Shown: piece by piece, positions 8,230 to 15,585 of the stretch
How positions within the stretch are numbered: the first letter of the stretch is position 1
Layout of the letters: each line of letters starts with the position of its first letter
Assembly: GCA_029058705.1 (NCBI GenBank)
Contig: JAIDXA010000334.1
Span: 1-17,613 of the forward strand
DNA length: 17,613 bases
Origin: Paramuribaculum sp.
Lineage (GTDB): Bacteria > Bacteroidota > Bacteroidia > Bacteroidales > Muribaculaceae
Direction of reading: 5' to 3'
Program-made: the position numbers and the translations under genes
Notes under the pieces: model-generated
Databases searched by the model: none
The model's input: the letters and a program-made list of their open reading frames with translations, nothing else
Told to the model about the DNA's origin: nothing

Positions 8230-11157
8230 ATGCAAAAAGGAAAATTAGGAAGCGCCGTAGCCGGTATTCTGGCTATCTTCTTGGTGATCATTTGCCTTTT
8301 CTACCTGTCGTTCACAATGGTAACCAACCACTATGAAGACCAGGCAAAAGAGTATGCCATTGCGGTGTCAGGCGATGAAACAGGAGCCGCCGATTCCTAC
8401 ACGAAAGCTTACAAACACTACATCGATTCAATTTCGAACGAAACAGTATGGCTCGGCTATACCTACAGCCAGGCCCAGAAACTCGGTGTCGGCCTCGGTC
8501 TTGACCTCAAGGGCGGTATGAACGTAACCCTTCAGGTTTCTGTCCCCGACATTCTCCGTTCGATGGCCAACGCAGAAGGCAACCCCTACTTCGAGACCGC
8601 CATCCAGCGCGCCGATTCAGTCGTGAAAGCGACCCGTTCGAACGACTATGTCTCGATTTTCTGCAAAGAGTATCGTTCGCTCGATCCCGCAGGTGACTTC
8701 TCCGTCATCTTCAAGGATCAGGTGAAACGCGGCGAAAACGACGCCACCGCAATCAACACCCTCAAGCAGGAAGTCAAGGACCGCGTCAGCAGCTCGACCA
8801 ACGTGCTTCGCACCCGTATTGACCAGTTTGGCGTTGTAGCTCCCAATATCCAGGAACTTGAAAACGACGGCCAGATCCTTCTGGAACTTCCCGGCGTGAA
8901 GGAACACGACCGTGTCCGCGAGCTTCTCAAAGCATCGGCAAACCTCGAGTTTTATGAAACAATGCCTCTCGGCGAGTTTTCGGCAGCCCTTGCTGAGCTC
9001 AACAACAGCCTGAAAGCCGACTCGACCGGCAACGGCAAAGCCCTCAGCGACTACTTCCTGAGCTTCGCCCCCTCGGCCCAGTCGATCGAAATCGGTCTGG
9101 CCACAGCCGCCAACCGCGAAGCAATCGACAACATCCTCGCTTCGCCGCGTGCCAAGACAATCCTTCCCTCCAACCTGAAACTGGCATGGGAAGTCAAGCC
9201 TATGGTTCTCAAAAAATCCGATGCAGAACATGCCGGCCGCGATCCCGAACTCAAAAAAATGATTGAAAACGCCGGCGGCGCAGGTCTGCAGATCTATCAG
9301 CTCCTGGCACTGCGCACCAACAACGGCAAGCCCGCGCTTTCGGGCGACGTGATCCTCAACGCATCAAGCGAATATGACAAGATGCAGAACGGTAACTACG
9401 TTTCGATGACCATGACAGCCGATGCCGCCAAGAAATGGAGCAACATCACCGGCGCCAACATCAACAAACGCGTCGCTATCGTTCTCGACAACCAGGTCTA
9501 CTCAGCACCCAACGTAAGCAATAAAATCGACGGCGGACGCTCAAGCATCACCGGAAACTTCTCGACCGACGAGGCAAAAGACCTTGCAAACGTCCTCAAG
9601 AGCGGTAAGATGGCAGCCAAAGTCGACATCATCTCCGACACCGTTATCGGTCCGTCGCTCGGAAAACAGGCCATCCACGACGGCTTCCTGTCGTTCGGCG
9701 TGGCTCTTGTCCTGCTCATGATCTTCATGATGGCCTTCTACGGCGTCATCCCCGGCCTGATCGCCAACCTCGGTCTTGTTTTCAACATCTTCTTCACTTT
9801 CGGCATTCTCGCCTCGTTCCAGGCTGTGCTGACCCTCTCCGGAATTGCCGGTATCGTTCTTGCGCTCGGTATGGCGGTCGACGCCAACGTGCTTATCTTC
9901 GAACGTACGAAAGAAGAGATCCGCGCAGGCAAAAACATCCGCACGGCTCTTGCCGACGGTTATGCCAACGCATTCTCAGCCATCTTCGACGCCAACCTCA
10001 CTTCGGTCATAACCGGTGTTATCCTTCTTCTCTTCGGAACAGGCCCGATCAAAGGCTTCGCGACAACCCTCATCATCGGTATCATCATCTCGTTCTTCAC
10101 CGCAGTGTTCCTTACCCGTCTGGTGTTCATGATGTTTGCCAACACCAAGGCATTCAACTCGCTCACCTTCAGCACCGCGCTTTCGAGCAAAATGTTCACC
10201 AACACCCGATTCAACTTCCTCGGCGTCCGCAAGACAAGCTTCTCGCTCTGCATCGCGTTCATCGTTGTCGTGGTGGCATCGTTTGTTGTCCGCGGTCTCA
10301 GCCAGGGCATCGACTTCTCCGGAGGACGCAACTATGTCGTTCAGTTTGACCATGCCGTAAACACCTCTGACCTCCGCGACCAGCTCGCACCGCTCTTCGA
10401 CGGCGCACAGGTTTCAGTAATCACGATCGACAACGACACCAAAGTCCGCATCTCGACCAACTACAAGATCGATTCAGACGAAGAAAACGTCGATCAGGAA
10501 ATCACCGAGATCCTCTATAAAGGCCTGAAGAACGAAATCGGCAACATGAGCAAAGAAGACTTCTCGACAACCAACGAGAACATCGGCATCATGTCGTCGC
10601 AGAAGGTCGGCCCGACCGTTGCCAACGACATGCGCACCGATGCCATCATCGCAGTGCTCATCGCACTCGCGGCAATGTTCCTCTACATTCTTGTCCGTTT
10701 CCGCAACATCGCCTTCTCGCTCGGCGCTCTGGCAGCCGTCGCTTTCACCGCATTCGCGATTGTCGGATTCTACTCCTTGCTCTATGGCGTTCTGCCCTTC
10801 GCAATGGAGATCGACCAGACATTCATTGCTGCGATCCTTACGGTGATCGGTTATCAGATCAACGATACAGTGGTTGTATTCGACCGTGTCCGTGAAAACC
10901 TCGGTCTCTATCCGAAGGAATCGTTCTTCAACAACATCAACCGTTCGCTGAACTCGACTCTCGGACGTACGATCATGACATCCGCGTCGACTCTGCTCGT
11001 GCTTCTCTGCATCTTCATTCTCGGTGGCGACGCTATCCGTTCGTTCACCTTCGCAATGATCTTCGGTGTGATCATCGGTACACTCGCGACTCTCTACGTT
11101 GCGACTCCGGTTGCATATCTCGTTGAAAACCGCAAAGCCAAACAGGCCAAGAAATGA
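8230..11157 (+). CDS. secDF: Protein translocase subunit SecDF (fused SecD-SecF)
   Basis: A 975-residue inner-membrane protein that uses the proton gradient to help pull proteins out of the SecYEG channel. SecD half: first membrane helix at about 12-31, conserved LGLDLKGGMN near residue 90, a long periplasmic region, then a membrane bundle with GMAVDANVLIFERTKEE near 547-562. SecF half: first helix near 667-686, GIDFSGG at about 693, and YQINDTVVVFDRVREN near 875 followed by the final helices. Both halves keep the signature residues. The fused form is normal in Bacteroidota. The periplasmic region is longer than in unfused SecD. It has its own promoter, and a strong terminator follows within 43 bases, so it is probably transcribed alone. 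Confidence 0.97.
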   Translation: MQKGKLGSAVAGILAIFLVIICLFYLSFTMVTNHYEDQAKEYAIAVSGDETGAADSYTKAYKHYIDSISNETVWLGYTYSQAQKLGVGLGLDLKGGMNVTLQVSVPDILRSMANAEGNPYFETAIQRADSVVKATRSNDYVSIFCKEYRSLDPAGDFSVIFKDQVKRGENDATAINTLKQEVKDRVSSSTNVLRTRIDQFGVVAPNIQELENDGQILLELPGVKEHDRVRELLKASANLEFYETMPLGEFSAALAELNNSLKADSTGNGKALSDYFLSFAPSAQSIEIGLATAANREAIDNILASPRAKTILPSNLKLAWEVKPMVLKKSDAEHAGRDPELKKMIENAGGAGLQIYQLLALRTNNGKPALSGDVILNASSEYDKMQNGNYVSMTMTADAAKKWSNITGANINKRVAIVLDNQVYSAPNVSNKIDGGRSSITGNFSTDEAKDLANVLKSGKMAAKVDIISDTVIGPSLGKQAIHDGFLSFGVALVLLMIFMMAFYGVIPGLIANLGLVFNIFFTFGILASFQAVLTLSGIAGIVLALGMAVDANVLIFERTKEEIRAGKNIRTALADGYANAFSAIFDANLTSVITGVILLLFGTGPIKGFATTLIIGIIISFFTAVFLTRLVFMMFANTKAFNSLTFSTALSSKMFTNTRFNFLGVRKTSFSLCIAFIVVVVASFVVRGLSQGIDFSGGRNYVVQFDHAVNTSDLRDQLAPLFDGAQVSVITIDNDTKVRISTNYKIDSDEENVDQEITEILYKGLKNEIGNMSKEDFSTTNENIGIMSSQKVGPTVANDMRTDAIIAVLIALAAMFLYILVRFRNIAFSLGALAAVAFTAFAIVGFYSLLYGVLPFAMEIDQTFIAAILTVIGYQINDTVVVFDRVRENLGLYPKESFFNNINRSLNSTLGRTIMTSASTLLVLLCIFILGGDAIRSFTFAMIFGVIIGTLATLYVATPVAYLVENRKAKQAKK

Positions 11158-11199
11158 TCCACGGGCCACGCCTTTTAGCGTGACGCTATAAACCGCAAA

Positions 11200-11250
11200 A
11201 GAAGCGGTGTGTCAGAATTCACGAATTCCTGCACACCGCTTCTTTTTTTT
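11200..11250 (+). terminator. Strong hairpin terminator after secDF, probably bidirectional
   Basis: A perfect 12-bp inverted repeat, AGAAGCGGTGTG (11200-11211) with CACACCGCTTCT (11232-11243), is followed by a run of eight T from 11243. An inner pair of GAATTC-type arms extends the stem. On the minus strand the same stem is followed by TTTTG, so it could also stop transcripts of the peptide operon arriving from the right. Confidence 0.9.
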
Positions 11251-11558
11251 GTACCCATCCCGATCCCGGCACTCGCCCTCAGTGGAGAAAAAATCAATAT
11301 GCGCACCGCAAAGTCAACTCCCCTGTTGCGCTCCACTTATCCAAATTCTGATATTGCAAGCATGCTCACTTATATCCCGACGCACGCCCAAAAACAAACC
11401 ACAGCAGCGTAGCACAAAATGGACAATAATAGTAAATCCGCAATAGCTACCTACGGGGTGCACCCTAAAGCCAGTCAATCAGATATGTCCCGAATGACTG
11501 ATTATCTTATCATTCAATCATTAAAACCTCATTTCGAATCAGGGATTGGATAATAATT
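11251..11558. other. Intergenic region between secDF and the peptide operon
   Basis: About 300 bases between convergent genes. No reading frame here is believable; the two small plus-strand frames near 11207-11446 run through the terminator stem. Visible elements are a 10-base palindrome GGGTGCACCC (11456-11465) and two mutually exclusive pairings, CAGTCA/TGACTG (11472-11477 with 11495-11500) and AATCAG/CTGATT (11477-11482 with 11498-11503). These could be a weak terminator or a protein site downstream of the operon. No attachment-site repeat was recognised. Confidence 0.4.
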
Positions 11559-11885
11559 CTATCTGATGAATTTTATTCCAGACTGTTTGTCTTGTTCAAT
11601 TAAACGATTAACAAGTGACTTTTTGTCGTCATCGATTTGGTTTTCAATAATGATGTAGACTGCGATGCGGCTGACGTCAAAGTTGCGCAACATTCTGCGC
11701 CAACCGATGTAATCTTCAACTGAGGTTACGACTACAATTGTTTTTAACGAAGGAAGTGCAGAAAACTGAAAGAAAGTCCAGTCCTCGACTACAACAATAT
11801 CGGGATCCGCATCACCAATGTCATATATGAGACTAATCTGCCTATTAGGAAATTTAGTCTGTATTCTCGATATTATGTTATTCAT
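11559..11885 (-). CDS. Small protein of unknown function, last gene of the peptide operon
   Basis: A 108-residue soluble protein that I do not recognise. It has alternating hydrophobic strands (ISLIYDIG, DIVVVEDW, KTIVVVTS, RIAVYIIIENQ) and helical segments, suggesting a compact alpha/beta fold, and it has no Cys, signal peptide or membrane helix. The ATG at 11885 overlaps the ABC exporter stop in the 8-base pattern ATGAATAA, so translation is probably coupled to it. A TTG two codons upstream is an alternative start. Position suggests a role in modification, immunity or export of the peptide, but the sequence does not show which. Confidence 0.65.
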   Translation of the reverse strand: MNNIISRIQTKFPNRQISLIYDIGDADPDIVVVEDWTFFQFSALPSLKTIVVVTSVEDYIGWRRMLRNFDVSRIAVYIIIENQIDDDKKSLVNRLIEQDKQSGIKFIR

Positions 11886-13509
11886 TGCCAATTTTAATTA
11901 CGTAATGCACATACTTGTTTATTTCTGATTTATGAGAAATAATTATTATCGTTTTGTCAGAAGATCGGGAAACTAATCGAGACAATAGCAGGGACTCTGT
12001 TTCCGGATCTAATGCCGAAGTGGGCTCATCCAAAAGCAGAACCCCTCCGTCATGAAGCAACCCCCTTGCGATAGCGATTCTCTGAGCCTGCCCTTCACTC
12101 AGGCCATAACCATTTTCTCCAATATCAGTATCCAAGCCATTTGGAAGGTCATCAAATACAAAGTCAGCGGCAGCATTATGAAGCGCAGTTTTCATATCTT
12201 CATCGTTTGCCGTTAAATTCCCGATGCTCAGATTATATCGTACAGAACCGCTAAACAATGTATTTCCTTGAGGAACGATGGTAAAATTACATCTTGTACC
12301 AGGGCTGACTTCTACTTTTTGCCGAGAAGAGAATATTGAAATACTACCGGACTGCGGTTTCAAATGAGCCAAAATCAATCCAAAGAGAGTACTCTTACCC
12401 GCGCCAGTCGCACCAACGATTGCAGTAATGGTTTTGGGCCGAAACGTATGGGAAAAGTTTTTATAGACATTGGACGAAGATTCCGAATAGGCAAATGTCA
12501 TCCTGTTGATCTCGATTCCTATTGGTGAGTCCAGTTTTATTTCATCACGACTTTCATGTTCCATGTCTTCAAGTTCCATAATTCGTTCTACTGACGCAAA
12601 TGAATTCAACAGGGACGGGTAGTTGCTTTTAAACAAGATAAACGGACGCTCCAACTGACCAACCAACTGTAAAAACACGAGTAATAAAGCGTATGTAAAT
12701 GTACCATTCCGAATGCCATAAACACCCCAAATCAAGACTGCGACATACCCTATAACAAATCCAAAATCAATGAAAGCTTCGCTAAAAATTTCATACTTCA
12801 ATCTTTTAGCAATTATAGTGAAGACTTTAGATTGTGCGCGTTTTACGTTTGAAATAATAAAATCTGAAACGCCAAAAGAATTTATAATTTCATGTTTCTG
12901 AATATTCTCCTGCATTAAGCCGCTAAGATCAGAATCAGCTTTTCTCAAATCTCTCGAAACCGGAATTATCCGTTTTGAATAGATATGTCCAATTCCTAAC
13001 ATAATGGGCATTACGCAAAGGATCAGCAATGTCAGAGAGGGCTGAATGAATATAAGATAAACAGACGTAGAAATTAACTGAATGAAGGCAAGAATCAATG
13101 TAGGAATTGTATTACTCACACATTCAGTAACGATTCCAACATCGGTAGTAAGACGGCTCATTTCATCGGCAGAATGCATGTTCCTAACATTCCGAGAATT
13201 GCTATTAAACAGGATTGTAAACGTCTTTAAGGAATAAGCATTTTCCAGCTTTGCGCATAATCGTCCGCGAAGGAATGATTCATATTCTTCACAGACGAAT
13301 TGTATTAATCTTGTACATATTAGAAGAAATATGAGGCTGATAATTGTACTTACAGGAGCATCAATATTGTCAACTATCAAACGTGTCTGATTGACAAATA
13401 AAATTGAAAACAGAACTCCGACAGCACTTATCAGAATTGGCAAAACTATCCCCTTTTTCTGCCCTTCTGACAGTTGAATCAACCACCGTATTTCTTTTAT
13501 ATATCTCAT
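11878..13509 (-). CDS. ABC exporter (membrane plus ATPase domains), no peptidase domain
   Basis: A 543-residue type I ABC exporter half-transporter, expected to work as a homodimer in the inner membrane. The membrane domain (residues 1-310) has hydrophobic helices at about 21-41, 54-72, 134-156, 158-176, 247-266 and 271-286. The ATPase domain has Walker A GATGAGKST at 366-374, Q-loop Gln414, signature LSEGQ at 470-474, Walker B LLLDEP with Glu495, and H-loop His526, all intact. It starts directly with the membrane domain, so the N-terminal C39 protease found in many peptide exporters is absent and leader removal must come from elsewhere. The ATG overlaps the stop of the upstream protease gene by 4 bases (ATGA). 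Likely cargo is the modified Cys-rich peptide, inferred from context. Confidence 0.92.
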   Translation of the reverse strand: MRYIKEIRWLIQLSEGQKKGIVLPILISAVGVLFSILFVNQTRLIVDNIDAPVSTIISLIFLLICTRLIQFVCEEYESFLRGRLCAKLENAYSLKTFTILFNSNSRNVRNMHSADEMSRLTTDVGIVTECVSNTIPTLILAFIQLISTSVYLIFIQPSLTLLILCVMPIMLGIGHIYSKRIIPVSRDLRKADSDLSGLMQENIQKHEIINSFGVSDFIISNVKRAQSKVFTIIAKRLKYEIFSEAFIDFGFVIGYVAVLIWGVYGIRNGTFTYALLLVFLQLVGQLERPFILFKSNYPSLLNSFASVERIMELEDMEHESRDEIKLDSPIGIEINRMTFAYSESSSNVYKNFSHTFRPKTITAIVGATGAGKSTLFGLILAHLKPQSGSISIFSSRQKVEVSPGTRCNFTIVPQGNTLFSGSVRYNLSIGNLTANDEDMKTALHNAAADFVFDDLPNGLDTDIGENGYGLSEGQAQRIAIARGLLHDGGVLLLDEPTSALDPETESLLLSRLVSRSSDKTIIIISHKSEINKYVHYVIKIGNE

Positions 13510-14027
13510 GATAGGGTTGTATCCTTTAAGATGTGTGCCAAACCTAAATCAATAGCTTTCTTCGCCGGGAGTATCGCGCCTTTTTGCATCATAGATCTCC
13601 AATATGCGGAAGATTTGAGCGTGTTATTCTCTATAAGATACAATATCTTACGGGTATTCTCTTTAATTTCCCTAACCTCACGCTCGAGGTCCTTAAACGT
13701 GAATGTTCCATTAAGATTCTTAGTAACCGAATGAACATAAAAGGATGATGCAGGCAAACAGACTCGTTCATTTCCTGCCAAGAAGATCAGAATCCCGGCA
13801 GAATTAACAAAAGAAGTGTTTACAGTTATGACCCGACAATCCAAATTGCGAAGAAAATTATATATTTCTATTGCAAGTTCAACGTCCCCACCGGGCGTTG
13901 ACATATGAACAACCACCTCTGTCGCCAAAGGATTACTATCAATTTCTCTACACAATGCTTCGATAAAGGAACGAGTGGTCGTCACATTTATAGATTCGGT
14001 AAATGAAATCTGAATAGAATTAGCCAT
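13506..14027 (-). CDS. ClpP-fold serine protease, probable leader peptidase of the peptide cluster
   Basis: A 173-residue protein of the ClpP/crotonase fold. Seen: oxyanion-loop segment HMSTPGGDVELAIEIYNFL (residues 41-59), nucleophile segment FVNSAG with Ser76, and YVHS with His99; the Ser-His spacing of 23 is close to the 25 of ClpP. At the place of the third ClpP triad residue (Asp171 in E. coli), my alignment by the A-x-x-x-G-L motif puts Gly150, so the triad looks altered. There is no signal peptide, so it acts in the cytoplasm. It is shorter than housekeeping ClpP (about 193-207 residues). It lies 15 bases after radical SAM enzyme B and overlaps the exporter, which has no peptidase domain. 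The protease fold is well supported; the leader-cutting role is inferred. Confidence 0.8.
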   Translation of the reverse strand: MANSIQISFTESINVTTTRSFIEALCREIDSNPLATEVVVHMSTPGGDVELAIEIYNFLRNLDCRVITVNTSFVNSAGILIFLAGNERVCLPASSFYVHSVTKNLNGTFTFKDLEREVREIKENTRKILYLIENNTLKSSAYWRSMMQKGAILPAKKAIDLGLAHILKDTTLS

Positions 14028-14042
14028 AGGAAATAAGTTTAA

Positions 14043-15170
14043 TCATGATACGGAATGCCTAAGTCTGTAATATTTAATAGCGTTGCCTAACTTTTCAGTC
14101 TCCAATTCAGAAAGACTGGCTTTGTCACTAAGTAAGCCGATCAAATAAACGGCAGACGCCTCTGCGACAATTTTCTGAGCTTCACAGGAGAACCGGAGGT
14201 TTATGTTTTTTCCAAAATCTCCGGTATGCTGATAGTTCATTGCCATGCAATTTTTACAGGACCATCTGATCGGACATACTCTGCATTCATCACAAACTAT
14301 TTCTTCATTAATTGAAATCATGTCTCTGAGAATCCTACTTCTTTTATCGCTCCCCTGGACGATAGTTGAAAACATATGACACGGAAGCCTCTCACCATCG
14401 CAATCGTATGAGTGGATATTTGCATTATTCCAGCATGCATTCTCTTTAATGTCTAATGGCATGACCCAAAAAGCTTTTTCAAAATTCAAATCATACAGTG
14501 GCTCAACAGGTGGAATATTAGTGTCGGATAAATAATAATCGTTTAATTTATCCAGTTCAGATCCAAGTATTTTACAGGACGTATCATCCCACAGGACCCC
14601 TTGCGCCAACCCGGCGATCACTTCAGCCCCTTGACTATATAGGTGAATAAGTGATTCATGCAAGTATTGAATGCTACTTGGGAATAATGTCATTTTTATA
14701 GGATTTCCCGGCCAATTGGCAAGAAAAAACTTTAGGTCTGCTGACATAAAACCTCGATTTATCTTATTCATTTCAGGAGTGCCATCCAGACTTAAGCCCA
14801 AAATAAACCGGTCCCTGTTGTCAGTGAACCATTGCTTCATTTCCTCATTGAGAAGCGTGCCGTTAGTCCTTGCAAATATTTTAGTGGAGGGCGAATTATC
14901 CCACACCCAGTCAGAAATCTTTTTTATCAGAGGAAAATTCATCAATGGCTCACCCCCCAGCAAGTCTACACTGTCAATCTCTTCGGTGCATGACAAAAAT
15001 TCAGATTCAAGAATATGACGAGCCTGATCCCAGCTCATCAATCTTGAATCCTTATGCCATTCATAGCAATACTTACAATTCAAGTTGCACGAATGGCTTA
15101 TCAAAAGCAATAATGATTTTTTTACTGCGGTCATTTCTAAAATTGATAAACGGGGAATGATTTTAATCAT
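14043..15170 (-). CDS. Radical SAM/SPASM peptide maturase (enzyme B)
   Basis: A 375-residue cytoplasmic iron-sulfur enzyme expected to modify the peptide encoded just upstream. Seen: the SAM-cluster motif CNLNCKYCYE (Cys28, Cys32, Cys35), GGEP at 72-75, and a C-terminal SPASM-type cysteine set: GERLPC (G-x4-C) and then CDECRVCPIRWSCKNC, with a final Cys further on, which bind auxiliary clusters. It is a clear paralogue of the enzyme at 15935-17122: both share CNLNC-YCYE, LAQG followed by a Trp, CHMFSTIV, and the same N-terminal lead-in, which supports the start at 15170 over a later Met13. The ATG lies inside a perfect inverted repeat (15151-15176). The reaction is unknown; related enzymes make Cys thioethers or C-C crosslinks. 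Confidence 0.92.
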   Translation of the reverse strand: MIKIIPRLSILEMTAVKKSLLLLISHSCNLNCKYCYEWHKDSRLMSWDQARHILESEFLSCTEEIDSVDLLGGEPLMNFPLIKKISDWVWDNSPSTKIFARTNGTLLNEEMKQWFTDNRDRFILGLSLDGTPEMNKINRGFMSADLKFFLANWPGNPIKMTLFPSSIQYLHESLIHLYSQGAEVIAGLAQGVLWDDTSCKILGSELDKLNDYYLSDTNIPPVEPLYDLNFEKAFWVMPLDIKENACWNNANIHSYDCDGERLPCHMFSTIVQGSDKRSRILRDMISINEEIVCDECRVCPIRWSCKNCMAMNYQHTGDFGKNINLRFSCEAQKIVAEASAVYLIGLLSDKASLSELETEKLGNAIKYYRLRHSVS

Positions 15171-15176
15171 TCCCCG
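15151..15176 (-). promoter_or_regulatory. Perfect hairpin covering the enzyme B start codon
   Basis: CGGGGAATGATT (15151-15162) and AATCATTCCCCG (15165-15176) form a perfect 12-bp inverted repeat with a 2-base centre. In the minus-strand transcript it lies about 75 bases after the precursor stop, and the ATG of enzyme B (15170-15168) is inside the stem. The bases after it (GTTTATCAATTTT) form only a weak U-run. It could be a leaky terminator, an RNA-stability element or a translation block that keeps enzyme levels below peptide levels. Confidence 0.6.
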
Positions 15177-15228
15177 CCACTTTTAAAATTCTCAAACGGT
15201 AGCCATAAGACATTTGACAGATGAGCAT
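15163..15228 (-). other. Possible 21-codon mini-ORF coupled to enzyme B
   Basis: Minus-strand ATG at 15228 opens a 21-residue frame (MLICQMSYGYRLRILKVAGN then Asp) whose TAA overlaps the ATG of enzyme B as ATGATTAA. This is the same 8-base start/stop overlap seen at two other junctions of the operon. The frame is also in phase with the precursor gene, right after its stop. It may be a translated leader that opens the hairpin at 15151-15176. It is very short, so chance is a real alternative. Confidence 0.2.
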
Positions 15229-15249
15229 CCCGATTGAGAAATGAGGGGA

Positions 15250-15450
15250 TTAGTACTTGCTGCTGGTAGCTTTGCATTTGCTGACACAAGTGCCACGGCA
15301 AGTGCCTTTGCAACCACCGCCACCAGTCTGGTAACAGTCAGTACATGAGTTTGAGTTCTGGGCCATGTGCTCAGCGATTGAGCCATTGTCGCTTGCATAC
15401 TGTGCAAGTTTGGCCTCCAGTGCCTTAAGGGCTTCAAGATTCATTTTCAT
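15250..15450 (-). CDS. Cys-x-x-x repeat RiPP precursor peptide
   Basis: A 66-residue peptide with a two-part layout. Residues 1-35 form a helical, amphipathic leader (LEALKALEAKLAQYASD) without Cys. The tail has a CTDC pair (Cys36, Cys39), a Gly4 stretch (43-46), and then four tandem Cys-x-x-x units with cysteines at 47, 51, 55 and 59, giving a 20-residue candidate core CKGTCRGTCVSKCKATSSKY. The Gly run just before the repeats is a natural place for leader cleavage. Radical SAM genes on both sides make it their likely substrate. It resembles the 'CXXX repeat' class of radical-SAM-targeted peptides in general design; membership is inferred. The start could be Met1 or Met3; AGGAAAA lies before Met1. 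The overlapping frame at 15192-15437 is a shadow. Confidence 0.8.
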   Translation of the reverse strand: MKMNLEALKALEAKLAQYASDNGSIAEHMAQNSNSCTDCYQTGGGGCKGTCRGTCVSKCKATSSKY

Positions 15451-15585
15451 AGAATTTTTCCTGAATTAAATAGTTAATAATTGATTTATTTATGGCTAGC
15501 CATTATTTACCTTTCATTTGACGAACGAACATTCCACTACTCTTTTACTACAAGTTATCTCCAGCAGTATTTTTCCAATATGTTT
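15451..15585 (-). promoter_or_regulatory. Leader region of the precursor gene, with a 12-base palindrome
   Basis: A gap of 135 A/T-rich bases between the lipoprotein stop and the precursor ATG, long compared with the overlapping junctions elsewhere in the operon. It holds the perfect palindrome ATGGCTAGCCAT (15492-15503), about 42-53 bases before the ATG, and a weak promoter-like pair on the minus strand: TTG (complement of 15576-15578), 18 bases, TAACTTG (complement of 15551-15557). This fits an internal promoter that raises precursor expression, but neither element matches the consensus fully. Confidence 0.3.

Noticed and set aside
11207..11446. Two small plus-strand frames after secDF
   Set aside because: They begin within the secDF terminator hairpin and have no recognisable protein features.
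15192..15437. 81-residue frame overlapping the precursor
   Set aside because: It is the alternative frame of the same bases; it lacks the ordered Cys pattern, and the 66-residue frame has the leader/core layout.
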